DNA of 64,000 bases, taken from assembly GCA_905183005.1 (NCBI GenBank), contig CAJJDO010000063.1, positions 309,448-373,447 of the forward strand. Reading direction: 5' to 3'. The notes under the pieces were generated by a model that worked only from the letters and a program-made list of their open reading frames with translations, had not been told where the DNA came from and ran no database searches. Every line of letters starts with the position of its first letter. Position 1 is the first letter of the stretch. The stretch comes from Paramecium pentaurelia (lineage: Eukaryota; Ciliophora; Oligohymenophorea; Peniculida; Parameciidae). The position numbers were made by a program, and so were the translations under genes. Shown in pieces: positions 38,883 through 51,777 of this stretch.

Positions 38883-39965
38883 TAAATGGTGATGGGTGTA
38901 TTAGTTAATAAAATTTGATCGATATACAAACAATTTTCAATTATTTTATATAATTTAACTAATATAAACATAAATGTTATTATGCTCTCTAATCACGATA
39001 ATATATATTTAATATTATTTTTAATCCCTAACTAAAGTTATTCTGATTATTTGAATGGTTATTCTCAAATTTTTAAAACTTATTCTAATATTCAAATTTT
39101 CTGACCTTCTTGATTCAGAATAAAGAAATTGCCACATTTATCTAAGATTTTCTAATATCAAAATTTTTGTTTAACAGCATTATTAGTCATTCTATAAAGA
39201 CAAGCTACATATATATGAATGAAATAGTTCAAATTTTAAACAAAAAAGAAATTCTTAAATAAAAGAAATGACACAAAGTTCAACCTTTTTATAGATAAAT
39301 TTATTCATTTTATTCTATTGGAAAGTCAAAATTAGACCTTTTCGGTAATATGAGTTTGGGCAGAATCAGAGATAGTGATCCATTAAAGGTGGATATTTAG
39401 CATTTAATGGCACAATTTAAAAATATCTATATTCAATGCTACCTCAAAGTAAGTGGATAGACAAAGATAGAACACATGAAAAAAAATTCTAATAAACATA
39501 CCACACAAAACAATCAGACGAGAAATTAGATAAAGGATATGTCAATTCAAAATTCGAAAATCAAAATATCAATTTGAAATACATCTTCAAAGATTTTCTA
39601 GTTTACTAAGTAGATAGAGACAGAAGAAAGTAAGGAATACTGTGAAATATAAAGATATTGAGATTTAATGAATACATTTTACTTTTTTGTTCACTTAAGA
39701 ATTCAATAGAATAAAATAAAGATTAGGAGAATTACTAAAATGAACTTTCAAAATAATATATTTATAGTAAGATGATTTCAATTTTAGGATATAGCTGACA
39801 AGTGAGAAGGTAGATAATAAGGATAATACATCTAAGGGAAATTAAACTTAAAGAAATTTGCATCAGATAGGAAATAATATAAGGATATATCTTTTTTGTT
39901 TAAACTATTGACTATACACAATATAAATGTTAATTGATTCTCTTGAAATTTTATTATTTATATAG
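38883..39965. other. Unassigned; weak overlapping frames on plus strand
   Basis: Between 39230 and 39650 two plus-strand frames are open and both look mildly protein-like (SLGRIRDSDPLKVDIQHLMA; NGTIQKYLYSMLPQSKWIDK), but they overlap and neither has a good start. This may be the remains of a gene; I cannot choose a frame. The rest is AT-rich with nothing seen. Confidence 0.35.
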
Positions 39966-41509
39966 ATGTATAAACCATAAATGATAGAAAATGAGAAAGA
40001 ATTTCGTTGTTCTTAAGGACATAATCAACCAGTTGTTACAATAGCATTTGATCCATAATTGAAAATGGATTAGAGACTCTTGTGTGTAGAATGCGTAGAA
40101 AATTCATAAATAGATGGGAAAATTTATGGATTAAAAAAAATCATTTCATAAATGGAAGAAAATTAGATAAAGAAATTTGAAAACGTTGAAAAAATAATAA
40201 TGATCCAAATACAATAATTTGAATCATTACAGAGTGTTGTTGATCAAATCAAATAAACAGTAATGCAATAATTAAATTAATTGATTAACATAATGATGGG
40301 ATGGATTAAGAATCTATAATAATAAGGATAGTAATAATATAAATATAGTTTTTTCGAGGAATTAGAGCTAATGATTTTATCATAAACGAAAGTTGATTCC
40401 ACCTCATAAAAATTAATTAATGAAATTTAGAAAATTAATATTTCTTCAACTTAAAAATTATATTCTAAATTAGAATATTTTAAGCAGTTTGAAGAATATA
40501 ATAAATGTAAGGAACTATTGTCATGTTTTGACATAGATTGGTAATTATTAAAATAGATAGAAAGTAAACTATCATCATAAACTCCACAAAAAAATTAAAA
40601 TGATGAATATATACTTCCATATAATGATTCTTGTTATGCAATAGCAATAAATAAAGATTGCTCAGAATTAGTGGCTGGATCTGATTCAAAAATAAATGTA
40701 TTTGAATATAAATAAGGATTGCTGACATCGATTTAAACTTTATAGGAACATTAGAATAGAGTGAATATATTAAAATTTATGAAGAAATCAAATTAATTCA
40801 TATCTGGAAGTGTTGATTAATTTATCATTATATGGTAAAAAGTTTAAAACAATTTATGGAGTTTAAAATATAAATTAATTGGTCATAGTTCAATTATCTA
40901 TTGTTTAGTATTAAATTATGATGAAGATTTAATCATCTCTGGTAGTAACGATAAAAGTATAAGATTTTTGGACAAAGAACAATTAATGGTTATGTAATTA
41001 AGTAATTACAGATCATACTAATTCAGTATTTGGACTAAGTTTGAATTAATAATAAAATATATTAGTATCTTGTTGTGATGATGGTTAATTATTAATAATA
41101 GAATAATCTATATAGAATAAAGAATGAATTGTAAAATAGAAGATCAAAGTTGAACAATATGGATATAGAGTATGTTTTATTGATAATAATATGTTCATAT
41201 TCTCACCATTTAATAGCGAAAAGCTTTTGGTATATGAGATGAATTAATAGTTTAAAAAGATTAAAGATATTCCTGTAATGTGTAAAACAGATGGTTGTTG
41301 TTTATTTCCTCAATAATATATTGATTCAAAAAGTATTCTTGTGAGTACGTCAATTTTATTAAGAAAAATTAAAATGGAGACTTCATAACTTACAATTCTA
41401 TTCATTTTGGAACTTGTACCCTATTTGGAACAATTAGTGATGATGGATAACTTTTGATTACTTGTGATATCAAATCGAAATAAATAAAATAAGAGTAAAT
41501 TAATAATGA
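39966..41509 (+). pseudogene. Broken WD40-repeat protein gene of the expanded Paramecium type
   Basis: ATG at 39966 starts MYKPQMIENEKEFRCSQGHN and a helical N-terminal half, followed by WD40 blades (NKDCSELVAGSDSKINVFEY, NYDEDLIISGSNDKSIRF, LNQQQNILVSCCDDGQLLI). Three kinds of damage are visible. The frame breaks at a T run (40965-40969), where four T instead of five would restore SIRFWTKN. An in-frame TGA at 41125 falls in the context NKE-stop-IVKQKIKVEQYG, where relatives that I recall have Trp. A further shift occurs before EYVNFIKKN near 41345. A homopolymer error could explain the first but not the others, so it is called a pseudogene. The C-terminal part (ITYNSIHFGTCTLFGTISDD) is still recognisable. 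Confidence 0.75.
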
Positions 41510-44500
41510 TGAAATATACATGAAAAAGTTTATATATGAATGGCATTATAATTCTTTTAGTTATCATGTTTTTTATCAAATATTATTTGATATCAGTATT
41601 GATTAATTATTAATATTGAATGAAATAATTCATAAACTAAAAGAAAAAAAACCAGGTTATATTTTGTAATTATAATAAAGAAACATGAATCAAAAGCTGA
41701 TGATCTAGTATCAGGATTGTTCAAGAGTTTTATTTGGAGAATATTATTATTGAAAATAAATGATTTGATATCACAAATTAATAGTCATCATTTATATATG
41801 AATCAAATTTTAATTCTTCACCCCAACAAGAAATATTATTAAACCATACTTTTTTTTTGGTAAATTATATCTTCATTTAAAGTCCTCAACATCAAAATAA
41901 ATGTACGAATTTCAATAATATAGTTAATTCAAAATACAGCAATACATCATCATATGTAAATTAATTAACAATAACTATATTTGCTAAAATTGTATAAATC
42001 TCCTAATAATGAAAATTAAAAAAATGGATTTAGGAAGATTAATTTAAAGTTTAAATAGATCTTTCGTAATTTAAGGACTATTAATACAGAAAAAGAAAAA
42101 CAAGCTTATTTTGGGAATGGATTTAAAAATTGAAAGCATCTCTAAATTTTTTATTTTTCCAATCCATCTATAAGTGATTTAAGATCTAAATTTAATGGTT
42201 TTCTTATAATCATCTATAATAATGTAGCATCAGGATTCTATGTAAGAATGTTATCAAAAATAAAAATCCTGAAAAGGAATTTTTTCAGGATAATTTTAAT
42301 AAGCATTATCCTAGAGGCAAATGTCATATTTAAGGAATTTTAGAAAAAATCACAATATGTTACGAGAATTTAAAATGAGAAGGGTAATTATTTAAGTAGG
42401 ATAAATTTTTAAGCTTATGATAGTTATACATTTCTTAATAGACTTCCAATTTCATATAAATTAACTTTAAAAATTAATGAATTTTGGAAAAATATCATAT
42501 AATGTTGTTATATATTATTTTTTTTTAATATCAGAGAAATAAGAAATAATTATTATAATAAGCAGATACTTAATTTCTTTATACTAAAAGAAATATTTGA
42601 AGTCAGAAACTCTTTAAAAAACAATAAGTCCCCCTCTAAAATTAATTTGGTAAAAAATAATTGAAACTAAACAGTATTCCACTCTCTTAATATTATTAAC
42701 ATAAATAATCTAGTAGTATATAATTTAATACAAAAAATTAATTTGCATTACAATTACAATCATAATAGAATGATATTTTTAAATTAATTATTTTCAAATA
42801 ACGGAAAATTAGATCCTACAGATAGATAGTAATAGGCAATAAACTATATTAAATTTTACAATTTACTTTATTGCATTTTTCATTGGAGATCACTTAGACT
42901 GAGATTTCATCCATTTTAACTTCATCATCGTCATCTATTTATCTTTATTGTTTTTGAGCTATCATCTTTTTATTATTTAGATTATTATAATATGTTAAAG
43001 GACTTTTAGATCTGAGAATAATCAATTGATCAAGGTGAAGCAAATTTTGATAAATAAGTAGTAAAATGTTTTAATTCATTTGTAAATATTTAAATTAAAT
43101 TTTATTACAATTTATTGATAGTATCTAGAAACATACATAGGTAATCATTTACTGAAAAATATTATTAATCTGTTACTTTATCTACTTGGTTATTTTAAAT
43201 CAGATAAAATTGATTAGATAATGACTGATTCTTAGAATGCATTCAATAAAATATAAACAACAAAGTTGAATTAATATATGCTATATTAATTGCTAGTAGT
43301 GCTGAATTTAATTTTTTTTGGATTTTTTTATTTATTCTCTAAACTTATTAATTAACAAATAATAGACATTTATTTTTATCATTAGCTTTGGCTCTATTTT
43401 TTTTTGTAAAGAAAACCTTTTATTGATTCTTAAGTAAATTTGAGGTTCTCTAAAAAGTTTTATATTATTTTGTCTCTACCTTAAGTTCCAATTTCTGTTT
43501 TTTAAACTATTTAACGTTAAAATTATTATGTTTATTTTATGTTTATCTTTCCTTATTTTTTAATATTTATTTCAAAATAATCTTAATAATTGTAGAAATT
43601 AGATTCAAAAATTTGGGTAAATCTAAATATTATCGAATATAATTCCATCCTTACGAACTTGATTTTGAAGTATTTTTTAAAAGAAAATTAATTATTTATT
43701 TTTCCCGTTATTATAAATATAAGAGTATTTATAAATAATTAATTCCTTATAATATTTGTATATATAAATAATTTAGAATTGTATCAATTGGAAAAGCAAG
43801 GTGATTATAAGAATCGGCAATATAGTTAGTATATTCCATATTTTCCAATTAGAATTAATAAGTAGCCTTTGTCTAAATTAATTTTAATTTCAAATAAAGC
43901 AAGTTGGAAACTAATGTTATCAGCTTTAAAAGATTATATTATGAGAAGTAACTGCTTTAAGAATATTTTTCAATTCAAAGTTTTTCTGTTTTAAAAAAAT
44001 GAAAATATTGTAGTAATAAAATAATGAAAAGTATGAAGGACATATTAATATTATCGATTGACTTTAATGAAATTAGTATTCAAAAGAATAATCAGCTATT
44101 TGATTAAGTATAGTACAACTTATATGATTTATATAAAAGCTAAAAGGAGTCATATAATTATATAAAATAGGTTATATTCATTGGGATCTTATAACAATAA
44201 TTTTTATTTATTTTGAGTATTCAATGAGTGATAGTAGTAAAATTACTACTTTCTATAATTATGGTTAAACTATAATTGAGAAAAAGAATCTATTAAAATC
44301 TCTATCCCAATATTTATGATAATCCTGAATTTAAACTTTTTAAAAGGCATAATCCTAGTTATAGAGCAAAATTACAGAATAGCATTTTCAAATAGGTCTA
44401 CAGAGAAAAACTAAATTTTCAGCAAAAGAAAAATTCTTATTTAAATGAATCTTTAAATTTATATATTCTATATAATTATATATATAATTTGGTTCAAATT

Positions 44501-44699
44501 TTCAAGAAATAACTTTCTGAACTAAAGTTAATTAAATGCTAAATATCTACATTATCTTATAATCATTATTCCCCAATTCTTTGTTCTTGATTATGCCCCA
44601 TATCTCATTTTTCTATCCGTTTTTGTATTCTTCAATTAAATAACAATTTTTTTGAATTCATCTTTATTAAATCAAAATAATAATTGCTAAAATAGTCAC
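41510..44699. other. 3.2 kb without a supported gene
   Basis: The longest plus-strand frame runs from about 42160 to 42660 (includes SDLRSKFNGFLIIIYNNVAS and ISYKLTLKINEFWKNII) and might be a remnant, but a second frame overlaps it and no start or family can be given. The remainder is AT-rich with short poly-T and AT runs. No RNA gene or repeat is recognised. Confidence 0.4.
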
Positions 44700-45289
44700 T
44701 CAATTCTTTCTAATCTATAATATAAATTGAATTAATTTATACCTCGAAAGACTATCCCTTAATTCAATCCATTTATTATTTTATTCCATTTTCTTTATAT
44801 ACTCTTCCTTCATTAATTGTCAACAAACTTTTATTTTTGACCACATAATACCAAGTTCCTATTCTAACTACTGTATTCTCCAATTTCATAAATTTTTGCA
44901 TTGATTTTATATCATTCTAATAATAAATACTCCCTAGAGTTCATTTCTAACCATTTTCAGGATAAATTCTCCAAATTCCAGTTCCAATCCACAGTCTACT
45001 TTCTTATTTTTTAGAAGCTGTGAATCCTTTAATTTAGCCAAGTAAGATACTTTATTTGTTCTAAATTAGTCATTATTTATATTGGTCACTTAATTTATTA
45101 TTTTACTTACATCCTAATCATTTTCCCATCCACTAGATATAGAATTTCTTTTTTTATAGATTTTTGACTTAGAATTTTATTTTTTTAAATATGATCTCCG
45201 TTTTTGTTAGGAGTTAAACCATCCCTGATATATATTTTTTTGATACATAAAGGAAATGAGTCTATTTGCTAATTATAGTTTTGTATCAT
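44700..45289 (-). pseudogene. Probable decayed gene with Gly/Trp repeat character
   Basis: A start at 45289 (MIQNYNQQIDSFPLCIKKIY) leads into mixed frames. Recognisable pieces are GFTASKKQESRLWIGTGIWR, MKLENTVVRIGTWYYVV, YKENGIKQ and KWIELRDSLSRYKLI, which resemble a Paramecium repeat family alternating GxW and KW motifs. The pieces lie in different frames, and TGA codons interrupt them, so no intact product can be made. The end is set at a TGA at 44700. Family assignment rests on motif resemblance only. Confidence 0.35.
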
Positions 45290-46367
45290 TAATATTAAAT
45301 AATATATCTCACTTAATGAAAAATAAATAGTAATTAATCTCTATATATATTAGTGATATTGAAATTTAATGATAAATACAAACTAATATATAATGGATTT
45401 ATTAAAATTAATAAGATTAATTAGATTAATACTTAATATTAAATGAATATTTGCGCTGGCCATCAATTAATTCAAAGAAAACTTTCTAAAGGTGTAAAAG
45501 GAGTATGATGTAGCTGCTTTCTATTCATAAATTAGAAGACAAAGTCATGAAAAAGTTGAAATAATATGATCAAAAGTATTAAAATCTAACTTAATCAATT
45601 ATAAAATATTTGATATGAAAATATAAAAAGATTAATATTATTATAATTTAATATTTATTGTTTTTTTTTGATATATATTAAATGAGATATTGTTTTTAAA
45701 TTATATATTGAAATGTAACTATTAATCCAATTGTAGTTTTGATATGATAAAAAGTTTAAATATAGTTTTTTTCTTACATGGATACGATAATTTAAGTAGT
45801 AATAATTTATTATTAAATGATAAAATATTATTTAATTTAAGTACAAGATAGAGTTTAATCTAATATTTTAATACTGCTAATTTATTTCATAAAAGGATAA
45901 CATCTATAGTCATAAATGGAAAATTAAATTTGTTATAGTCACTCCAAAATATCTATATCTAGATCAATCCGTAATTACTTTAGTTGAAATGGATACTTGT
46001 GCAGCTTTATTTGACTGTTTAGATATCTTTTATATCTATTTAATATAATTATTAACTGATGTATCTAAAATTTGTTGTAATCTTGATTTTAAATTATCAG
46101 ATAGTTTCTATCATAAGGTAATGTGCATAGTTTATTTCATATATATATTTTCCAACAATCGTTAATCTCGTATCATTAGCAATCAATATAGATTTGAAGT
46201 TTGAATTTTAAAGAAAACCTATATTTTTATATCATATATTATTGTAGTTAGATGATAATCAATCTATATATAATCATTTCCAATTAGAAACTTTTCGATA
46301 AACCAATTTAAAATGAGCCATTTTATTTACAACCAATCCATTTTAATAAATGAAGGAAAGTTTAGTT
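45290..46367. other. Possible plus-strand coding fragments
   Basis: Two protein-like stretches are seen. Near 45430-45560 is ALAINQFKENFLKVQKEYDV, continued by AAFYSQIRRQSHEKVEII before a TGA. From about 45910 to a TGA at 46202 is KFVIVTPKYLYLDQSVITLV, continued by DSFYHKVMCIVYFIYIFS. They could be exons of one or two small genes or remnants. I find no start codon with good context and no family match. Confidence 0.3.
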
Positions 46368-47072
46368 TCATAAGTAGCTTAATTATACAAATGGAAATTA
46401 ATAATTTATTGTATTTTTTTATAATATAACCTTTTTGCAATAAAAAACATAATCTCTTATTTTCATTTCATAAACCTATAGTTTCTTGTAATGTATATAT
46501 TTGATTAGCCTTTTATAACAATTTTGTTTCCTCTCTCTTTAGAATTATAGAATTTGCCCATAATTTTTTGACTTTTATAGATTTTCATTCCTTATCTATC
46601 TTTATTTGCTTAATTATTAAGTAATGAATTCTGTTACTGTTAAAAACCGTTTTTGATTTTCGTAGCAATCTTGAAGCCATTTAGCCTTGATATTGTTTTC
46701 AATATCTCCCTATATTTTTCCAACTACCACTAAATAAAAAAGTGGTTATCTTAAGAATAAAAAAATCACTTTGATTGATTTTTTCTTTTGCTGATTTATA
46801 AATCTATTAATCATAGATGTTCTATTCCTTAAAGAAGCTGTACTAGAATTGTGATTATCTTTCACAACATCTACTGCCTATTTTCTGTTTTCCTATACTA
46901 ATCAATTAGCTTTTTCAATTCTCTATTTTTTTATTCCTTAATGATTCATCTAATTATTCAGATGTTCATTAACGACTATATTAAATACTTATTTACTACT
47001 AATTAAAGGTACACTTTGATGTTATTATATTTTTAAAGCCATACTATCACTTCTACCTGTTCCACCTTCCAT
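46368..47072 (-). pseudogene. Basic Gln-rich protein gene with one in-frame TGA
   Basis: From ATG at 47072 (MEGGTGRSDSMALKIQQHQS) to TGA at 46368 the frame is continuous for 234 codons except for one TGA at 46902-46904, in the context RIEKAN-stop-LVQENRKQAV. Sequence on both sides has the same composition and looks coding (SSTASLRNRTSMINRF, IENNIKAKWLQDCYENQKRF). A 24-nt GTTAATG...ATTAG segment upstream could be an intron but would not remove the TGA. The simplest reading is a single nonsense change, possibly from Trp TGG. A short active gene ending at 46902 is also possible. Function unknown. Confidence 0.45.
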
Positions 47073-47649
47073 AATAATTTATTACTTGTTATTATTCTAT
47101 TGAAGATTGTCAAAGAAATATTTTGGCAGCTATGTTTCTTAATTTCTTTTTTTAATTAATATTTATCTAATTGATGCTTTTGATTTTCTGAAGGAAGTAC
47201 ATATACTAAAATATAAAAATATAGTATGACTTCATCATTCAAATCACACAACTCTAAATGCGAAAGTTTTAAAGGATTATAAGTTCTATTTGAGCCAAAG
47301 GTTACTTAAATAAAGTTCAAATAAATAATGTTTATTATTTATATTATTCTATCTCAAAATACTTTAACTATTCTTTATTTATAACCATACCATAATTATT
47401 TCAATAATATTTTTTTAATTCCAGGATCCTCAATATATAATAATATCAGGTCATAATTATTTATCTTTAAATCGAAATCATAATATAATATATAAGAAGA
47501 AGTTAAAAATCCTTAAAATATCATTTTTGATGATTATAATTAAACTTAGTATTAATATTTAATGTTTTATAAGCGTTATTAAAATTTTTCAAATTCAATT
47601 ATTTTTTATAGAATTTTCATAGATTATTTAAAAGAAAGTTAAAAAAAAA

Positions 47650-48913
47650 ATGGGAAATATTGAGGATAATAATTCGAAAAAAAAGAAATCTGGAATTTCG
47701 GCTTCATAATTTGGAGATATTTTTATTAAAACTGATAAACAATATTATTTCTCAGGTGAAGTTGTTTATGGTATAATTGATATTTAAAATTATGTAGGAA
47801 ATATCTATTTAAATGTAGTAAGGGATGGATATCCAGGATGTATTGTTTATTTGAAAGTTTCAGGCAAAGAGAAATGCAAATGGACAGAAACAAAAAAACG
47901 TATATCAACTGATGAAGAAGGTAATACTTCCGAAAGCACAATTACTCGTACATATACTGGGAAGTCAAATATTTATTAACATAAGTTGGAATTGCATAAT
48001 TTTTAAACTCCTTCACTACCATAAGGTTAATTTGTTTTTCCTTTTTTATTTTAACTTTTCTCTCATCTACCTGGTTCATTTTATGAAAAGGATTTAGCAT
48101 AAATTAGCTATAAAGTGAAGGCTGTTGTTTTATCTAAGAAATCCTCTTATAATTGTATTATTAACAGTCAAAGATTAATCATAAGAGAACCTATACGATA
48201 AAATAAAAAACCTTTGATTGGTCAAATGTAGGTACATTCCCAGAATTGTTGTTTTCCAAGTGATGAAGTATTAAATATATTCTATTTATAGGCTTGTCAT
48301 ATAAATTGTAGTATTGATAAACTTAATTATCTTCCAGGAGATGTAGCATAGTTAGAAATTACCATTGATAATTCAAGCTTAGATGAACAAGTGAATTCCA
48401 TTTCTATACTTTTATTGAATACTTTGACATTAACAGATGATAAAGGTCACTAAAAGATCTAAAATGGAATTGTTGTATAGAAAGTGATATAAGGAGTTCC
48501 ATCAAGAGGTAAGGATAAAAAGAATGTACAATTTATTTTGCAAAATAATAAATCACCTTAAGAATTATAACCATCAGCAAATGGCCATTTAGTCAATTCA
48601 GTTTATTCATTATAGATTAAGATTAATTTAGATTGTATAAAAATTTTATATTTTAGCTGATTCATGCTGTTGTAAAGAGGATCCATCAATTAATTTTCCT
48701 ATTTAGATTGTTGCTCAAGTGCCTAAGTTAGATCCAATTGTAGAAGAACCTCCTAATTGGAATCCTTAAGTTTTTGAAGTATAAAAGGTCTATCTTACTG
48801 ATAGAAATAAGGAAAAAGTTGATAATTAAGATGGATCAAATGCACAAAATTTTAAGTTTTAATCTTATAATCGAAATTAAATATAGGTTATGTAGTAGCA
48901 AATGAAGGAATGA
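47650..48913 (+). CDS. Arrestin-family protein
   Basis: ATG at 47650, one 22-nt intron (48635-48656) and TGA at 48911-48913 give 413 residues. The N-terminal arrestin fold starts with FIKTDKQYYFSGEVVYGII, followed by the beta-strand core (NIYLNVVRDGYPGCIVYLKV) and the diagnostic step PSLPQGQFVFPFLFQLFSHL then LPGSFYEKD and ISYKVKAVV. The C-terminal arrestin domain contains IDKLNYLPGDVAQLEITIDN and ends at the intron-spanning segment with Cys-rich DSCCCKED and IQIVAQVPK. Alpha-arrestins act as adaptors in endocytosis and receptor sorting; a Pro-containing tail (EEPPNWNPQ) could bind partners. It is one of the few intact genes in the right half of the window, and codon use is like the left part. 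Confidence 0.9.
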
Positions 48914-49816
48914 TTATTTAATATTTCATAGTAAATGATATATATGAATTATAATCTTCAATTTCATCGATTTTTAAGAAATAAATTGAATATAATCGAC
49001 TTACAATAAGCAGACATGATATTTCAGATTATATCCATAAAATATAAGGAGATAGATAATTTAGTATTTTTGTATTCTTTAATTAAATAAGGAAATTACT
49101 CGGACTCATTTAAAACATGTATAGATAATCATTATAATACTATAAGCTAGATAACTAACAATGATTAATTAAACATATTTTATTTCCTAAATCTTCATTC
49201 TTAATTTCTTGAACTTTTTCAATTTTTATTAATTATTTGTTGTTTCTTTAAAAGATAATTGTTTTATTTCCAGAACATGAACCTATAAATTTTAATGATA
49301 TTTTTGAACAATACCTTAAATTTATTTTCCTGATTTGCCAAATAGTCTCTTTTTCATTTCCATCACTATTTTGACGCTAAGCTACTCACATCATAATTGC
49401 TCTGTCTTCACTTGAAAATCTAACTATACCTCTTTCTTATTATGTAAAATTTACTCAGTTTTTCTTTTTCCAACAAATTATGTATTAATTTTTCAAGTAG
49501 TTTTTCCAAATTCATTGATCATCACTGCTTTCTGACTTCGATTATTAATAAGAATGAAAGAAACTTAAGTAATTTTAACATTAAAAGGGTTTTAAATATT
49601 GCAATTCTTGAATTGTCGCAGCATTTCTAGATGAAAATGCAAATAAATTCCCTTTTCTGTTTGACCCTATTGCTACAAAAATTTTCTCTATTTTTCTTTT
49701 AAAATTAATTAATAATATATAATTGATAATATTCCTTCAATAATTTCTTATGTTTAGGCTTTTTTTTAATTTTCTTCTAATTCATCTTGTTAAAATTATT
49801 TAACATAAAATAACAA
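48914..49816 (-). pseudogene. Decayed minus-strand gene (coding remnants about 49270-49705)
   Basis: Remnants read from 49705 downward: EKIFVAIGSNRKGNLFAFSS, then IQELQYLKPF, a one-base shift at a T run, KITQVSFILINNRSQKAVMI, an in-frame TGA, KINTQFVGKRKTE, another shift, GIVRFSSEDRAIMM, a further TGA, and VAQRQNSDGNEKETIWQI. The order and even composition suggest a single former protein. No family can be named. The sequence from 48914 to 49270 carries only AT-rich DNA downstream of the arrestin gene. Confidence 0.4.
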
Positions 49817-50262
49817 TCATATTGGTCTTGAATTAATTATAGTCTTTAGTTAAAAATTATTAAACTAAATTATTGCTGATATCCAAAAATATGATGAAAA
49901 TGAAAAATACAAATTTCTTAAATATATTTTAGCCTAATATTGCACTAGTGGCTTAAAGATATAAAGTAGTATCCAATCAACTAAATAAATTCTATAAGTC
50001 AAGTTATAAGTATATATGTGGTTTTTAGAAATCATTCTCTCTTAAATTTCTTCATCTATATTGCTTCCTTCTCCAAAGTAATTATTAAGGCAATAAAAGA
50101 AAATAATAGGCAAGATAGAATCATAATAATTAAATCGAATAGTTTTTTCATCAACAGTCCTAATTTTATAAATTTAATAATAATATTCGTTACCTGCCTA
50201 ACAACTTTAATGAGCTATTCAAATATTAAGGCTGCTTATATTGAGTTCTCACATTTTAATTA
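49817..50262 (-). CDS. Hypothetical protein, start uncertain
   Basis: A minus-strand model uses a 34-nt GTAACG...ATTAG intron and reads LNSSLKLLGRTVDEKTIRFN, then IIFFYCLNNYFGEGSNIDEE, then YRIYLVDWILLYIFKPLVQY, to a TGA at 49817. It has two hydrophobic stretches and good residue variety. A rival frame across the same exon is also open, and no start codon is convincing. Either a small membrane protein or a gene fragment; confidence is low. Confidence 0.25.
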
Positions 50263-50317
50263 TCATATATACATATTTTAAATTTTCATTCTAATTTCAT
50301 ATAAGCTAAATAATCTT

Positions 50318-50464
50318 ATGGATGCGTAGACTAAAATATTTGGTACAGGAGAATAAGACCAAATGTAAGCTGAAAAGAAACTCCTGTAAGAATTAATTAA
50401 TAAAATCAAGTTGGAATAAAAAAAGACTTTATAATAAAAATTTTTCAAATATCATTATTATTGA
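50318..50464 (+). CDS. Small hypothetical protein (48 residues)
   Basis: ATG at 50318 to TGA at 50462 encodes MDAQTKIFGTGEQDQMQAEK and a helical, Lys/Leu/Gln-rich remainder ending KFFKYHYY. It is short, but the amphipathic helix (KKLLQELINKIKLEQKK) is better ordered than expected by chance. It could be a small coiled-coil protein or the first exon of a truncated gene. No neighbour suggests a role. Confidence 0.3.
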
Positions 50465-51777
50465 ATTTTATTAATTTTATATATATTAAAATTATTGATT
50501 AAATTGAAAGATTTTATATAAAATATATAGAATAATTATTTATTAATATATTATTATTCATTTCAATATCCATATGAATTTGAAATGTAGGAAAATAATT
50601 TAATATTAGAGAGTTTATATTAATTTAAGTGTTCGATTTTTATTATTATGAAGTTTGAAAAAATATAGATTCTCCTAACGTATCATAAAGATTATGATCA
50701 TAATATTGCAATGAATAATTTTAATTTCTATTAATGCAAATTTCTTCTTAAAATACTTGAGAGTTTAGACCAGCAAATACTTACCAAATGCTAGATTTTA
50801 TAAATAGCCCGAAGAGGACAAATTCTTTGGATATTTTGAACATTTAGACTTGAATTTATATTTAATAAACATTTAAGTAATACTATATGTAATTAAAGGA
50901 ATTAAATATATATGAAGCTAATCATCTAGTAGAGGGAATAAAATTAAAATTATTATAAAAATGCTCTAAGTAATCTTCAGATTTTACAAAATTTTGGTTA
51001 GGGTTTTTCTTTCAATATCAATTATCCAAAAATAAGGTTATTTTAGGTTTAAAAGAAAATACTATTGTAATTTTAGTCTTGTAATACATATATATATTTT
51101 ATTTAATTTGGTTTCGTCTGAGGTTTATTACGTAGAAAATGCTTAAAAATTTTTTAAGGATCCTGTTTATTGTTGCTAGATTAAGTGCATTATTTTTAAT
51201 TCTAATGACAATTTGAGAAAAAAAATTAAAGCGATCCTTGTCAAAGTTATTGTTGTAAGGTGTCCATGTAGTGTTGAATATAGTAAGATTAATTTTGAAA
51301 TCAAACTTCCAACAGGATTAATAGGTAAAAATCTTTACTAATATTATAGGGGCTCCTATATGAATGTAGATTAAAAAGGTGAAATAGTGAATCAACTCTT
51401 AATTTTGATAATAAAATATTCTCTTTCTTAAGCAAGTATCAAAAGAAAAAAACTTTAGTTCAACCATCGAATTAATATAATATATTATAATTATAAAATT
51501 ATAAGATATTGTGTTAATATTTTAATATTTTGTAATTCATTTTAATATCCAATCAATTTGTTTATTTTTTGACAAAATATTGAAAATCTATTGATTGATT
51601 TTATTCACAGCATTTTCGTAAGATTAAATTTAGGAATTTATTTATAATATATGAATTGATATTTGATATATTTTTAATTGAAAAAAAAAAGTTGCTAGAG
51701 CTTAAAAACTTATATTGACATTCTTAAACTGTTTCCTAAGATGCATTCATTTAAACTAAATTTATTGAATTTGATTT
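50465..51777. other. Possible decayed plus-strand gene, otherwise nothing seen
   Basis: A plus-strand frame from about 51105 to a TGA near 51572 is protein-like (FKDPVYCCQIKCIIF, AILVKVIVVRCPCSVEYSKI, NFEIKLPTGLIGKNLYQYYR). Another piece near 50795-50870 reads RFYKQPEEDKFFGYFEHLDL in a different frame. Together they may be remnants of one Cys-containing secreted protein, but no start, splice chain or family can be supported. Confidence 0.3.

Noticed and set aside
40480..40728. Minus-strand frame of 82 codons
   Set aside because: It is antisense to the recognisable WD40-type protein on the plus strand.
20889..47072. TGA also reassigned to Trp in this organism
   Set aside because: Intact conserved genes use TGA as their terminal codon at the right length. 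Internal TGAs occur only in loci that often carry other damage.
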